Positions 1 through 12,992 of a DNA stretch of 64,000 nt are shown here, in pieces. The stretch's first letter is position 1. Each line of letters starts with the position of its first letter. Source of the stretch: Megaleporinus macrocephalus (taxonomy: Eukaryota > Chordata > Actinopteri > Characiformes > Anostomidae). Location of the stretch: assembly GCA_021613375.1 (NCBI GenBank), contig CM038725.1, forward strand, positions 7,999,089 through 8,063,088, read 5' to 3'. Below the pieces are notes generated by a model. It did no database searches and was not told where the DNA came from. It worked only from the letters and a program-made list of their open reading frames with translations. The translations under genes and the position numbers were made by a program.

Positions 1-15
1 CTTCATAAGTACTAA

Positions 16-1772
16 TGTCTAGTTTATTCTACATGATTTAAGCCTGTTTTTTTAGTCGCCAACTGTTTTTTGTAGATCGCCGACAAAAACCTCTGCTTGT
101 AGGCAAATCGGCGACCACTGGGCGCTTGTTCAGTCAAGTGTTCGCCGACTGATCGCAGACGCCTATTAAACATCTAGCATGTTTAATATCTAGGCAAGTC
201 GGCGACTGTGAGTCAACAGCAGCGTCTAGCTACAGCCAATGGGGTCACATAGAGAGAGAAATGCTTCACTGTTCATGCAATCTCACTGCAGCTGCGGGCC
301 ACACGTATGTTTACATTGATAGAATATCTACCTCCAGCTCTCTCTGCAGAACAGACAGTCCCTGCTGGCCCTGTGCATTTATCTATCTTCTCATCCATAT
401 TCATTCCTTGTTCTTTCTTTTTTTTTTGCTCGCCACCACCCCTCATCTTCAGAGGACCAATGTTTCTTTATTTCTAGTATTGCAAATTTTATTTATATAT
501 TTATATATGCAGTCATCGTGTAGAGAGAAGATAATACACATACAAACAAACAGGGATAGGCAAGCAGAATAAAGGATAAAAATGGGAGAGATGAAAAAAC
601 TAACAAACAAATAAACATAAGCATATATACATACAAACAAACAAATACATACTGACAACAAAAAAAAGAAAAAGTGAGGAGAGAAGACAGAGAGTATAAT
701 ATTTTACCCTAGCCATTTATAATAGCTACCATAAATATAAACTTTTTGTGTTTATGTGTGTGTTTGTGTTAATGTGTGTGTGTGTGTGTGTGTGTGTTTA
801 TGTGTGTGTGTGTATGTATGTGTGTGTTAATATGTGACTGGGAACATTCGGGTAGGGGTACCACAGGTAGGTATAAAAGAAAACGGAAGTTAAGGTGGTT
901 CTAGGATGTTGTTAAGTGTTGACCATGTTTTATTGTATTCCTGTTGGAAATTTCCTGGGAGCCAACACTACAAAGACCATAATCCTTTGCAGCAGTACGA
1001 GGGGGGGCCTGGGGTTTAAAAGGTCAATGTCGGCCATCTTTATTTTCTGTTTGGCATGGTCTGAGATTGTGCGTGTATGGATTGAGGACTGTGTATTTGT
1101 TTTTGATCTCTGTCTTTATCCATTTATGGTCCTTTGATTGTGGTTGTTTTCTTTGTTTAGCTCACTTGGTTTGTGGTTCCTTTGTTGCACTGCTTGTATT
1201 GTTCTCACTGATCCTTATATATTTTGTTTATTTGTAGATAAACCATCCATCCATCCATTTATCCATCCATCATCTTCCTACCTTCATTTATCCATTCATC
1301 CACACATTCATCCAGACGGGCTGATGATGTGTTCCCTAACAGACGAGGACATGGGTTTTGTGGGGTTAGTTGATTTACAACAAGTTACCAGAAGTGCTTG
1401 ACTGGTGTGCAGTACCATTCATTCCTTTTTCTTCTTTCATTTGTCACTGCAAATCAGCGCAGTGGCAACTTGTATTGCTTGTTTGTTGACGTCCGTTTTG
1501 GATATAATGTATGGTCTACGTGTTATCACTAGTTCTCACATACGTTTAGTTCTAACGAGAGTTTAAGTTTCGTGTGTTTTATACACATGTTTTTGGACAG
1601 CAGCCAGAAAAGGGAAAGTCGTGTAATTTGTGACCCCATGTCGCCAATCAGTCATGTAGTGTAAAAGCCACACCAACTGATAGACTTGCGATTACAGCTC
1701 AACCAGTCATGTAGTGTAAACGATACAAAGACCTGTCGACTCAAACAGTCGTGTAGTGTAAACCAGACATAA
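16..1772. mobile_element. TIR element copy A, with internal insertion
   Basis: Ends share the inverted motif TGTCTRGTTTA (left near 16, right near 1770). The interior at about 60-410 and 1413-1770 matches copy B at 43820-44690. The material between the two matching parts (about 422-1412) is absent from copy B; it carries a GT microsatellite (about 770-830) and CCAT runs (1241-1310). Short ORFs are not conserved. Family unresolved. Confidence 0.6.
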
Positions 1773-2054
1773 GATGTTAATGTGTTCATTAAAGTGATAC
1801 GTTTTTAATTGTTTATTAAAAATAACTCTGAGCTCAACTGTAATGAAAACTGGAACTGAGCTCCACAGTTTGGAAGCAGAAGAGCTGAAGGAGTCCCTCC
1901 AGGTTCTCTCTGATTTTATAGATGGTGTTTACAGAAGGTCAGTATCTGCAGATCTAAGATCAGTAGCTGGAACATAAACAGAGAGATGTTGTAGATTATT
2001 TAGAGCTTTAAAGTGTATTCTAAAAGATATGGGCAGTCCGTTCTTTAAAAACAG

Positions 2055-2091
<37 letters not shown>

Positions 2092-2880
2092 TAATGAAAT
2101 ACAAGAGGAAGCTCAAAGTGCTTTACAGTCACTTTCCATCAGTAATAATAGAAACTGATTATTAACAGTTTACAATGTACTACAATTTAAGAAAATGATG
2201 GTAATTTAAGGCTTAAAGTTTACTATTTATAAGTAAGTTTTAATGTAAATACGAACAATTTTATTCAAACTTTAATATAATTAAATATACATAAACAAAA
2301 AGTAAGAAATCTTACTAACCTGAGAGTTAAAGGTTAAAGTAAATTCTTTCAGTATGTTTTTGTCTTCATTGTTCGTTACAGCATTTGTTCAATGTTCATT
2401 TCAGTCTTTTTTCACTCAGTGGTTCTTTCAGTTTAATTCTCTTCAGGTTGTTTCAGTCTGTGTTTATTCTTTTTTATTTCAATCTTCTCTTGTTTAATGT
2501 TTTATTCAGTCTTCAGTTGTTAAGTGTTTGTTTCAGTCTTTGTTAAATGTTTGGTTTAATCTTTTATTCAGGGTTTATTTCAATCTTTTTTTTATTCAAT
2601 GTTTGTTTTATGCATACATAGTGTCCAGTGTATTTGCCAAAAAACTTGTTTCCTGTAAATTTGTACTACAGTATCTATTATTTATATATATATATATATA
2701 TAATTTTCTTTGTACATTAAACAACATACCCACACATGGTGCCACTTACAGAAGAATTTTATAACATACTGATTGTTGCAGCTTTTGTACAGATTGTGTA
2801 CTTGAGAATTGTACAGTGCTTAATGTTTAAACAACACTTAGATTTCAATAAGTGGTTCATGCTTAGTTATTCCCAAAGGG
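1773..2880. other. AT-rich stretch without gene
   Basis: No coding signal found. It contains an AAT run near 2056-2090 and a TA run near 2686-2702, plus many loose TTCAGTCTTTGTT-like repeats at 2340-2600. Confidence 0.6.
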
Positions 2881-3000
2881 GTAAGAAAAGAAGAGAGGAG
2901 AGCTAACATTCACAGTGGGTCCAAAAGCAACACAGCTAAACAAGTCTTTCCTCAGGATACAACCCAGACCATCTTACTGTGAGGAGACAGTGCTGACCAC
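2881..3000 (-). mobile_element. tRNA-derived SINE relic (head)
   Basis: On the minus strand it reads GGTGTAGTGGTCAGCACTG, then GTCTGGGTTGTATCCTG: a decayed tRNA-like A box and B box in the usual order and spacing for a fish SINE head. It continues into the 20-bp array on its 5' side. Confidence 0.55.
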
Positions 3001-3572
3001 TACACCACCATACTGACCACTACACCACCATACTAACCACTACACCACCATACTGACCACTACACCACCGTACTAACCACTACACCACCATACTAACCAC
3101 TACACCACCTTACTAACCACTACACCACCACACTGACCACTACACCACCGTACTAACCACTACACCACCGTACTAACCACTACACCACCTTACTAACCAC
3201 TACACCACCATACTAACCACTACACCACCATACTGACCACTACACCACCATACTGACCACTACACCACCTTGCTAACAACTACACCACCATACTGACCAC
3301 TACACCACCTTACTAACCACTACACCACCGTACTAACCACTACACCACCGTACTAACCACTACACCACCATACTAACCACTACACCACCATACTAACCAC
3401 TACACCACCTTACTAGCCACTACACCACCATACTAACCACAACACCACCATACTAGCCACTACACCACCATACTAACCACTACACCACCATACTAGCCAC
3501 TACACCACCGTACTGACCACTACACCACCGTACTGACCACTACACCACCGTACTAACCACTACACCACCGTA
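2993..3572. repeat. 20-bp minisatellite, about 29 units
   Basis: Unit TACACCACCATACTAACCAC with variable bases at two main sites (A/G/T and A/G). Phase is kept at exactly 20 bases throughout. The minus strand of each unit is GTGGTGTAGTGGTTAG, the A-box region of the adjoining SINE head. Confidence 0.95.
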
Positions 3573-4589
3573 TCACCTGTTTAAATAGCTTCTATCTTAA
3601 TTATCTAGATTATATCTACATGATACTACACCCTCCTTAAATCTTGCTTACATCTTGGCCTCGTCCAGCATCTAAAGATGATCATAAATATGTTTACTTA
3701 GTTTGTTATATTATAACGTTATACAAACATTTTCAGCAGACCTGCAGGACCATGCGCTAGACTTTTCCCCCAAACAAGTTAAGACCATGGCTCGTTTTCG
3801 CAAACCATGGAGGTTTAGATAAAGCAACCCTTATATCATGCCATGGTGCGACTCAAGCATTGCCTGATTTATTTTTAGGCTGTTATGTATATATATATTG
3901 TTATCATTATATATAATATATATATATAATTTTTTTTTTAATTAATTATTAGCTAAATCTGTCAAATGCTTTGATGGTGCAGTTAAATTAGCTTCTTAAT
4001 AGATAATCAATAATCATTAGTTCACAGAAGCAGTTGAGAAGTAACAGAGGGATCAGAAGTGAAGCAGTCGTGCACGGTGCTGTTCACTGGTGCTGTGAGA
4101 GCAGCGAGATAAATGTTGGCACTGAGATCCAGAGAGCTGTGAGACGGTTATAGCTCAACAGAAAGTGGGTGGAGGGAGAGTGAAAGAGACAAATGACCAT
4201 GACATCACATGTCATGACTGTAACGCTTCCCAGAAGGCTACTGATTCCACAGCGCTCCAAGAACTACAATGTATAACATCATCAACTGTACACTTTACAT
4301 AATACAGTATGGCAGTAAAGAACTGCATGCAGCTTCATCTGGAGATGTTTTTTTAAAGGCACAAGACACTTTTTTCAACGCTGCTCCACAAGAAAGACTG
4401 CTTGAGTACATTTCCCCTGTAATGCTGAAATCAAATCAAAACTTTAGCTTTTACCTGAGTTTATTATTATTATTATTATAAAATCAAGTCCATGGTCAGT
4501 GAAATCTGTCCAGATACTGAAAGCTCTTTACATACATTTACTTTTTTATTTCTCTTCAATGTTTGTAAACAGTGACACTTCTGTTTGCC
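3573..4589. other. Stretch without recognised feature
   Basis: No gene seen. An AT run at about 3887-3935 and a short ATT run at 4461-4479 are the only simple repeats. Confidence 0.55.
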
Positions 4590-5240
4590 ATGTACTGCTT
4601 TAGTTTATCCCCTTTTACCCTGTTCTTTAATAGTCAGGACCACCGCAGAGCAGGTACCCTTAGGGAGGTGGATCATTCTCAGCACTGCAGTGACACTGAC
4701 ATGGTGGTGGTGTGTTAGGGTGTGTTGTGCTGGTATGAGTGAATCAGACACAGCAGTGCTGCTGCTGGAGTGTTTAAACACCTCAGTGTCACTGCTGGAC
4801 TAAGAGTCATCCACCAACCAAAACTATCCAGACAACAGTGTCCTGTGGGCGGCGTCCTGTGAGCACTGATGAAGGACTAGAGGAACACAAACTGTGCAGC
4901 AGCAGATGAGCTACTGTCTCTGACCCTACATCTACAAGGTGGACCAATGAGGTGGGCGTGTCTACTAGAGTGGACAGTGAGTGCTGCTGTGTCTGATTCA
5001 CTCATGCCAGCGCAATATACACTAACCACATCAGTGTCACTGCAGTGCTAAGAATGATCCACCTCCCATATATTGCCTGCTCTGTGGTGGTCCTGTGGGG
5101 GTCCTGATCATTAAAAAAACAGGGTAATAAAGTATGCAGTGAATCAGTTGAACTACAGTCTGTAAGTGTAGCTCCTGTATGGTCAGTGGAGCTGATAGGA
5201 CAGGGTCTGTAGATACAAGACGCTGGTTTTAATGTTATCT
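4590..5240. mobile_element. Palindromic MITE copy 1
   Basis: It contains the inverted pair built on GTGGATCATTCTCAGCACTG and its complement near 5040-5070, with GTGGTGGTGTGTTAG on the left arm. It belongs to the same family as 13967-15187 and 54709-55130. Confidence 0.65.
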
Positions 5241-6868
5241 AATCTGTTTTTGGCCAAATATAATTTTTTAAACAACGTCATACCTTAAAGTTCATTTTGG
5301 GGCCATTGCAAAAATTCTCCTGGGCACTATGCCCCCATAACCCCCCTAGACACACATGATTAGCCTGCCTCCCCACCCCCATCCATGAACTCTGGTGTTG
5401 CCTCTGACCTTTCGGATGGGACGTCTATCGTGACCCCGCCCTTCTCGTCCAGCATGATTGTCTGATGCTTATTAGATCTGATTGGGCTAATGTGTGCCAT
5501 TTGTGGCTATACTAGTGATTATAATCACAAAGTTCTCCTGCAGCCCAAACCGTAAGCCGTAGACACACAAAACTTGGAGGGTATGTTCAGGGGGAGACCC
5601 CAAACCCAACTGACCCACTGGACGGGACTTTGCTACAGCCTAAAAACAAACAAACCAGCCAAACGTTTTAGTACACTAAAGTTTTGACCGGTAGCGTAGA
5701 CTGAAATGTTCTAATAGGTAACTTGAGGAGAGAAAGAAGCCCCTCAGGAAAAGACGCAAGCAGCAGTTCCATCCTCAGTGCCTAATAAAAATGTGCAGAT
5801 GAATTAATTAATTATTTATGTGAATAGTTTTATAATGCATAATGTTTGAAATGTACAAAGACTAGAAACGATATAAATTACAAAATAATTAAACAAAATA
5901 AATACTACAAGGTTCACTGAGGGTTTTCTCTACTCCAGTTGGTTTTCCTTAAGCGCGTCTTAGTTTATGCATCATCGTCATCATCCTGCACATACTTAAC
6001 TCATCAGCAGATATGGTTTAAACTTACAGTAAATGAGTGTTGATCTTAATCCCCCCACAACATTTTCCTAGTCATGCCACCCCTGAGTGAAAGTTGGCAC
6101 ATACGATACTATTTTGAAAATGCTTCTACTTAAAGTGCTCACTGGTTTAATGTAAACAGCCTCGCTGCTTTATATCGCACTATGATTGATCACAGAAAGC
6201 TATGATCATGCTTTCCATAAACCTCAGCGCACCCCCCGAGTGTTTCTTGGCTGGAACGGCGGGCCCTGTAATGAAGTGCAGGAGGGTTCAGAAGGCTGCT
6301 GAAGGGAGAGAGGAGATCCTGTCTAGTCTGATCTCAGTCCTGACGTGATTAGGACCCAGGATTCACCCTGTCCATGAAGCCGAGGAAGGCCGTGGTGAGC
6401 TCAGCCACGGCCGTGCCACCACGTGGGGGGCCCGAAAGGGAAGGTGAGGCCTGTTTTGACATTGGATGACCTGGTTACTATGCAACGCGCTGTGCTTTAA
6501 GCGGTGAGGGCTTCCAAGACTCGCAGGACCCCTGTTTTCTAGTAGAAAAACATGGTAACGTAGCCAAAGTGAAGGTGATCAAGGAATAGATCAAGTTTGC
6601 TTGAAAATAAAGTGCTCAAAGATGTGGAGTTCTAAGAGCAGCATTTACTTTGTAAAGGACTTCGAATTGAGGTTCTTCTTATTATTTTTTTTTTCTACAG
6701 CTATCTCCAAAGACCTCCAAAGAAACTCCTTTATTTTTAAGATGCTACTTAGTGGTCAATGTAGCTTAAAAGCTTGGAGCTGGTTGGTATAGTGTAGTAG
6801 GTTACACCACTACCCTCCCTGCTGTAGACTGGGGTTCCACCACCTACTTTACCAATAAGAGTCCTTGG
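5241..6868. other. Stretch without recognised gene
   Basis: No coding exon or clear repeat family identified. Short ORFs here have no recognisable family features. Confidence 0.5.
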
Positions 6869-6998
6869 TTAAGACTCCTTACACTACCTTCACCTACCTG
6901 TGTACAGGTAAACTGTAACACTGCCTTCACCTACCTGTGTACAGGTAAACTGTAACACTGCCTTCACCTACCTGTGTACAGGTAAACTAACACTGCCT
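6869..6998. repeat. 37-bp tandem repeat, about 3.5 copies
   Basis: The unit contains CCTTCACCTACCTGTGTACA and GGTAAACTGTAACACTG, repeated nearly unchanged three times. Confidence 0.85.
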
Positions 6999-7485
6999 TC
7001 ACCTGTTACACTCAACATATAGAAGACATACACAGTCAACTCCCATTATTATGACTAATATCTGCATTACCAGCCGTGTGCAACACGGACAGCAGCTAGA
7101 CGGACGGGGAGACTCAATAAAGTACTGGTAGGTTGGCACAGGTATCTGGAGCCATGCTGACTGCAGTGCATCCCACAGCTGCTGGAGGGCACATGGGGGA
7201 GGATGCATAGAGCCAACACCACCACCCAGGTGGTCCCACAGATGCTCAGTTGGGTTCAATGTGGAATTAGTGGTCCAGGGTAGTCTTGGTCAGCTCTTCC
7301 ATTTAATGTGGGACATTTCTAGTCGCGTCATCTTGCTGGAAGATCCCATCCACCCCAGAGAAGACCATCAGCATGTATGGTGTACATGATCTGCAATGAT
7401 GGATTTATAACCTAATCGGTTGAGTGTCTTCCACATGGATGAGTGGGTCCAGAGAATGCCATGAAAAAACATTCCCCAGACGTGA
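6999..7485 (-). pseudogene. Tc1/mariner transposase relic
   Basis: The minus-strand frame 7259-6999 reads NPTEHLWDHLGGGV and QQLWDALQSAWLQIPVPTYQ, the typical C-terminal end of Tc1-like DDE transposases (NPIEHLWD). Upstream, in other frames, are VWGMFFHG and ADHVHH pieces. Frames are broken by stops and shifts, so it is inactive. Confidence 0.85.
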
Positions 7486-9030
7486 GGTAACTAAGACTTG
7501 AACAAAAACCCTCCTTGGTTTCTCTATCTGATCTCATTGTTGCCTATGAGAAGCTACAGAGATGTAAAGGAGATCTCCTCTTTGTTTTTCTTTCCATGTG
7601 CCGGCATTAGCAAAACTCAAGCACTTTGCGAGAGAGGTAGCTTTAACTTCCATCCATGCCACGAGCTACACCGGCTTACAAGGGCCCACAGAGGTGAGCA
7701 AGTGACTCCTTCTTAGTTATTGGCCTGGAAATGTTTATAGGTTTTTCCTCCAAAGGGGTGAGAAAAGGAGAGCGGATAGCTAACATTCACAATGGCTCCA
7801 GAGAAGCAAGGCAGGGCCCCCCAAAAAAAGCCTTTATGGAAGTGCCAAATATGAATCATTGTAGTGCGGATGCCAGACGGGCCTTTCCTGTGTTGCTAAG
7901 AGAGCCCCCTAGCAGCCACAAGGGAGGACTGGGAGAGGGGGGGGGCGAGTTTAAGTGCCTCAGATGGCTGTACAGTTTCAGCCACGTTAGACATGACTGG
8001 ATGCTCCTATTCCTGTAAAGGCTGCCTGGGTGGTCTGGTTGGGGTTGTTGTTGGTGGTGGGGGTGGGTTGGGTTTTAATACCGCCACCTATTAGCACCAT
8101 TGGGCCGTGATTTATGCAGCTGTCAGCTTGGACTTCATCAGCCCCCGTTGGTCCCGGTGAGTTGTGGGCATCCAGGCTGGGGCCCAGGCCTCGAAGCTTC
8201 TTACTTTAGTGGCTAAAGTAAACCGTTGAGCGAGGGAGCGTGAAAAGCAGGGAAAAAAAACAGAAGTGGAGGGATGGAAGAAAAGTGGGAAAAAAACGAA
8301 AACACACACCGATGGAAGAGAACACCCCGCGCATACCTCTTGTCTCCCACTGCCTCTCCCAGTGAAATATGCCCCCCTCAAAACGTCTTGGTCAGCCAAA
8401 AAATAAAGCAATTGTAAGTGCTGGCTGTGCACAAAGGTAAAAGTAGGGAGGAAAAGAAGGAGGGAGGGAGGGAGGGAGGAGTGCTTGTGTGCAACATGTG
8501 AGTGCTATTGCCCGTGGAGAGGTTTATTTACAGTCTTGGCTAATAGCTAACACTGCTAATTTTGCTCCAGTAGCTGCTCAGCCAACGTAGACTTACACTT
8601 GCAGTTACATTGATTAAAAGCTTTTATCTCATTAAACGCACTGAGACCTTCACCTCTAGATTTATGCTCTCTGGTCGGAATATAAATATTGCCATACATG
8701 GTCGCCCCATTTCTTTTTTCAGCTATATCAGTGGAGAAGGGCGTACCTTCTTCTAGGGAGAAGACAAGGGAGCTTCCTGCTGTCCAGAGCTTTGTGGAAA
8801 ACTTCACTAGCAGGCCACTGGCACCTCCAATTCCAGATTCTGTTTGCTTAATTCATCTCTGACATTTTCTTCTTCTGCTCTCACAAAGTCATCCGTCATT
8901 CCTTCTCCTGCCTGAGCTGCTTCTCACTGCTACTCTGATGGGACTCCAACAGGTTTCTCACGCTTTCTCTATATTCTGTGATGCATATAGTTATATATTG
9001 GTATTTCTGCTTGTTTTACTATCCAGTATT
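7486..9030. other. Stretch without recognised gene
   Basis: No supported exon. A GGGA run lies at about 8456-8480. The 7725-7810 segment resembles 2865-2935 (AGCTAACATTCACA context), so part of it is an old repeat. Confidence 0.5.
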
Positions 9031-9839
9031 GGGTTCCTACGGTGGCCAACGCGAAGACCAAAGATTGCAAAAACATGAACACGCTGCACAACCATCCACA
9101 ACACAACGGAAGTGTTTCTGGAGGACACTTACAGGACGTAGGACCATATACGGCGACGCAATGTAAACCGAAGCATGCCAGAGCCGCGGTAGCGTCTAAT
9201 GAAAAGTAAGTTTGGCTATATTTGATAACTATCCACACTTACTTCTCATTAGACGCTAGTGAAGGCCAGATGGCTCTTGAAGCGTTGAAGCTTTTCCTCT
9301 AGATGGTTCAAAAACTGGCCAAAGCTTTTATTGTCATTTCAACTATTTGCGATGGCCTCTTGCAACGTGGTCAGCCTGGAAACATATACATACATAAAAC
9401 ACCTTAATTTCATTTTCTGTGGTTCAGTCATTTGTTTATCTGATCTGTGTTTGATTGTGTGGGTCTGTTAATTAAAATAAACTGCCAGTCTGATTTCAGT
9501 CAGTAAATAAATCCAATAGTACGTGAGATATTGATGTTAAAACTGTTGCAGTGGTTTTAAGAGATGGGACGGTGATTGTGGTTTGACGGTGACTTTAATT
9601 TTTATTAGGAAAAATACGCTGCATAAACGACATTCTGGATTTCTCGACACAAGCTCCGAAGCATCGATATCATTTGCCCATCACTATTAGACGCTACCGT
9701 GGCACCATGTGGTTCTGTTTACATTACATACACATCCTTTAAGTATCCTCCAGAAACACTTTCGTTGTGTTGTGGATGGTTTTGCAGCATGTTCGTGTTT
9801 TTGCAGCGCGTTGAGTCTTCTTGGCCACTGAAGGTCCCC
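9031..9839. mobile_element. DNA element with long (about 160 bp) terminal inverted repeats
   Basis: The left arm (9031-9205) and the reverse complement of the right arm (9680-9839) share long stretches such as ACCATCCACAACACAACG and AGTGTTTCTGGAGGA. The centre has no transposase. It is a non-autonomous element of unknown family; no clear target duplication was found. Confidence 0.75.
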
Positions 9840-9975
9840 TTTTTAAGACTGGTTCCTCTCAAGGTTCTTCCTCTTGTTCTCAGGGAGTTTATCCTAGGCT
9901 TGCTCATTGGAGGTTTGGACCCATATTTTCTGTAAATCTCTTGTAAATGGTGAGCATAAATAAAACTTGACTTGA
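9840..9975 (+). mobile_element. Retroelement-like 3' tail
   Basis: A sequence ending CATAAATAAAACTTGACTTG with a preceding CTCAGGGAGTTTATCCTAGG looks like the 3' end of a repeated fish element with an AATAAA-type signal. Only the tail is present. Confidence 0.35.
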
Positions 9976-10369
9976 CTAATATGTATGTTTCTTGCCATGT
10001 GTTTAAGTAGAGGTCTGCTACCTTTCTTGGTCTGGGCTGTATTTCATGTGCAATGTCAGGCTGAGGTCAAGCTCAGGTCAGGCACAGGTTTGTTTTTATG
10101 ATGAGTGAGTTTGTTATGTGGTAGATGTAGTTTAATTTAGAGGAACATACCTTCACCGTAAAGACATTTAGACTTTTACGTGATCTTTATGTCAGATAAA
10201 AGCACACTAGTCTAGTACAATTCAGAGGTTATCAGTACAATTAGCTGTCATAGCTGGAGGACTGGCAGCCACACACAAAAATCTGTTCTGTAGTAGCTTT
10301 CATTGACATCAGGGGGCTTCCTCACATGAGTCAACTCAGTGTTGGCTACAGCAAAAAAACTGGTTTCCA

Positions 10370-11010
10370 AATAAATGTGTAGAGGTGCTGCAAACTGGGG
10401 TCTCCAGTTCCAATTCCTCTAGCAAGTACACCATGCTATGAGGGTCCTTGGGCAATATTCCTAAAGTCTACAATCATCTTCCTCAGATGCAACTTTTAAA
10501 AATGTGTATAAAAGACCTAACGAGTGCCCTCGAATCCTATGAAGTTTGAAATTGCTGAGAAGGATCTCCTTCTTCCCTTGCTGTGAGGGCCCTTGGGCAA
10601 TAGTCCTAACCCTGCAACCACCAATCTCTGTAATGTATTTTGGAATGCAACTTTAAAGATTAATATAATAGGGTATATAATACTGCATGCTAGGATGCCC
10701 TAGAGTGCAAAAAAGGTTGAAGTCGGCCACTCTATCGCCGAGTTACGGCACTCCAAATTTCTCTGGCTCCCCATCAAGCCTAAAAAAACCCAGATAAGTC
10801 CAGGTAAGTGTCTACAGATGCTGAAGAATGGGATCTCCAGTTCCAATTCCCCTAGGAAGTACACCATACTGTAAAAGCCCTTGGGCAATACACCTAAAGT
10901 GTATGATCATATACCTCTGTAATGCATTTCTCAGATGCAACTTTTGAAAGTATATATAAAAGAACTGAATGGACACCCTAGAATCCAGTAAAGTTTGATG
11001 TTGGCTACTC
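10370..11010. repeat. Three diverged direct copies of a ~200-bp repeat
   Basis: Copies start near 10385, 10565 and 10820 and share CTTGGGCAATA, TCTCCAGTTCCAATTCC and CAGATGCAACTTTTAAA-type blocks. The middle copy is partial. Confidence 0.7.
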
Positions 11011-11145
11011 TTTTTCTGGGTTCTGTATCTCTGGTTCTTTGAGTGCTAGCAATGTTTTCCAGGGCACATTGTATTTTTAAAATCTCTTGTAGCATTCCCA
11101 GCTTCTGTGCTTTAATTCATGCCGCCATCAGGGATTAGTTGACGT

Positions 11146-11898
11146 CAGGGCTAGACTGGGACAAAAATCAGCCCTGGCATTTTTGGCTTAGACCAGCTCA
11201 CCATAATTAGCGGAGCACAGCTGACCAAGAATTTATGTATGTGTTCCCTGAAGGTATGTATTTTACTATTATCGTATAATTATTATTAAATAATAACATC
11301 ATATAAAAAATAACTTTTTACCTTACTAGAAATTTACAGTGAATCATTACTTTAGAGGCCTATCAAATAACCACTGTGGAAAGCAAATAAGTAAATTTGC
11401 ACATACTGTAGTTTTAGCACTTTTGCCTACTCATATGTATTTTCTGAATTTCTCTGATATAGCAGCTCAATTCTAATTCTTCAGGTTAAAAGCTGCTCCC
11501 TCCTTTAAAAAAGCTATAACCTGCATTTAGATCAGGCTAAAAACAGACAGGGCTGCTTTGTAAACTCATTCAACACATCAGCATTTGACAATGTCTTACT
11601 GTCTTACATACCTTTTACTAATAATACTTTTATACACTTACTTTAGTAAAACTTAAATTACAAAGCTTTTACTTCATTTAGCAGTTTTAAGATCTGTTAT
11701 TTCATTTGTTTTAGTGTTTTTTTAAAACATGTTAAACCTGAAATAAATCCTAATTGGTTCAGTCCACTGTCTATATTGAAGATGGGCCAATGGGTCGCCC
11801 CATCTAAAATGTGGGCGGGTCTCTTAAAAAAAAAAGGGACGAAAAAAGGACTTTTTTTGGGCAAATGCTAGGTACGCCAGATTACCAGTCCAGCCCTG
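11146..11898. mobile_element. hAT-type non-autonomous element
   Basis: Ends CAGGGCTAGACTGG and (reverse) CAGGGCTGGACTGG. Flanks are GTTGACGT (11138-11145) and GTCGACGT (11899-11906), an 8-base duplication with one change, typical of hAT insertion. The 753-bp interior has no transposase. Confidence 0.8.
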
Positions 11899-12842
11899 GT
11901 CGACGTTGAATCTACTTTCATTGCATAACTGTTCATTTTAAAAAGTCATACAACCCCTACCGTGCTGCAAGTGTGTTTCAAAATATATTACAATACAAGA
12001 CTTTGATACGATAGAACCATGTAGCTTCTGTGATTCCATTCCTAATTTTTCATTCTTATGATCATGTAAAGAGCACATGTGCCCTCACAGCTAGTTCCCG
12101 CTCTCACGTGTTACATAAATCAGACTGTAGCCTAATTACCCATCAGGCTAATGTAAAACATGGGCTATACTATAGGACTCTGTTTTTTCCATTCATTATA
12201 GGGAAGGTGTGAGCATTAGCATGGGCTGCTTGTTAATTGGCCACCAGATGGTCATTATGTGGCATTTTCTGCACAGGGTTCAGGGGTCGCTGCTGAGATC
12301 CTGGGGCGCTTTCTGACTGGACGCGCTCTGGACAGATGATTTATTCGTGTCATGTCTTTGGTGGAACGCTTCCTGCAAATTAGGCACATGGCTTCCGTAA
12401 TACTTAGGCCTCAGGCGCAGAACCACTGGACTCGTTTAGCCACGTTTAACAATATGAGGCTTCAGACTATTCAACTGGTGAATTATATGAATTATTCACG
12501 GTGCAAATCACTCAGATCAGTGTAATATGATCCAGTATATGGGAACCATGGGACAGTCTGAATGCATATATAAAGCCAATTTGTTGCCTTTCTTAAAACA
12601 GCATGTCAGCCCCAAACTGATTTATCCACTCAAACTGATGTTCATAGCCTGTTTTTTTAAAAGCTATGGGAGGGGGGGGGGTTCAGATTTAAGAGGGGCA
12701 CAAATCAATGTTAATAAAGAAACGTAGAGGAACCAAAAATAATTGAGAAAATGAGAAACTGAAATAAACAATAAACATTTAGACGTGTGTTAAATGTGTC
12801 TCCAGTGATCTAATCACAAGGTATCTTGGCTGATGTGGACGA

Positions 12843-12911
<69 letters not shown>

Positions 12912-12992
12912 CACATTTATATATTTATATATATATATACACATTTATATATTTATATATATACATTTATATATTTTTATATATATATATTC
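12843..12992. repeat. TA microsatellite and TATATTTA variants
   Basis: About 62 bases of pure TA followed by interrupted TATA/CATTTA blocks. The long Tyr/Ile ORFs it creates are artefacts. Confidence 0.95.

Noticed and set aside
2993..3572. Possible CRISPR or coding repeat
   Set aside because: 20-bp units have no spacers and the period is not a multiple of three.
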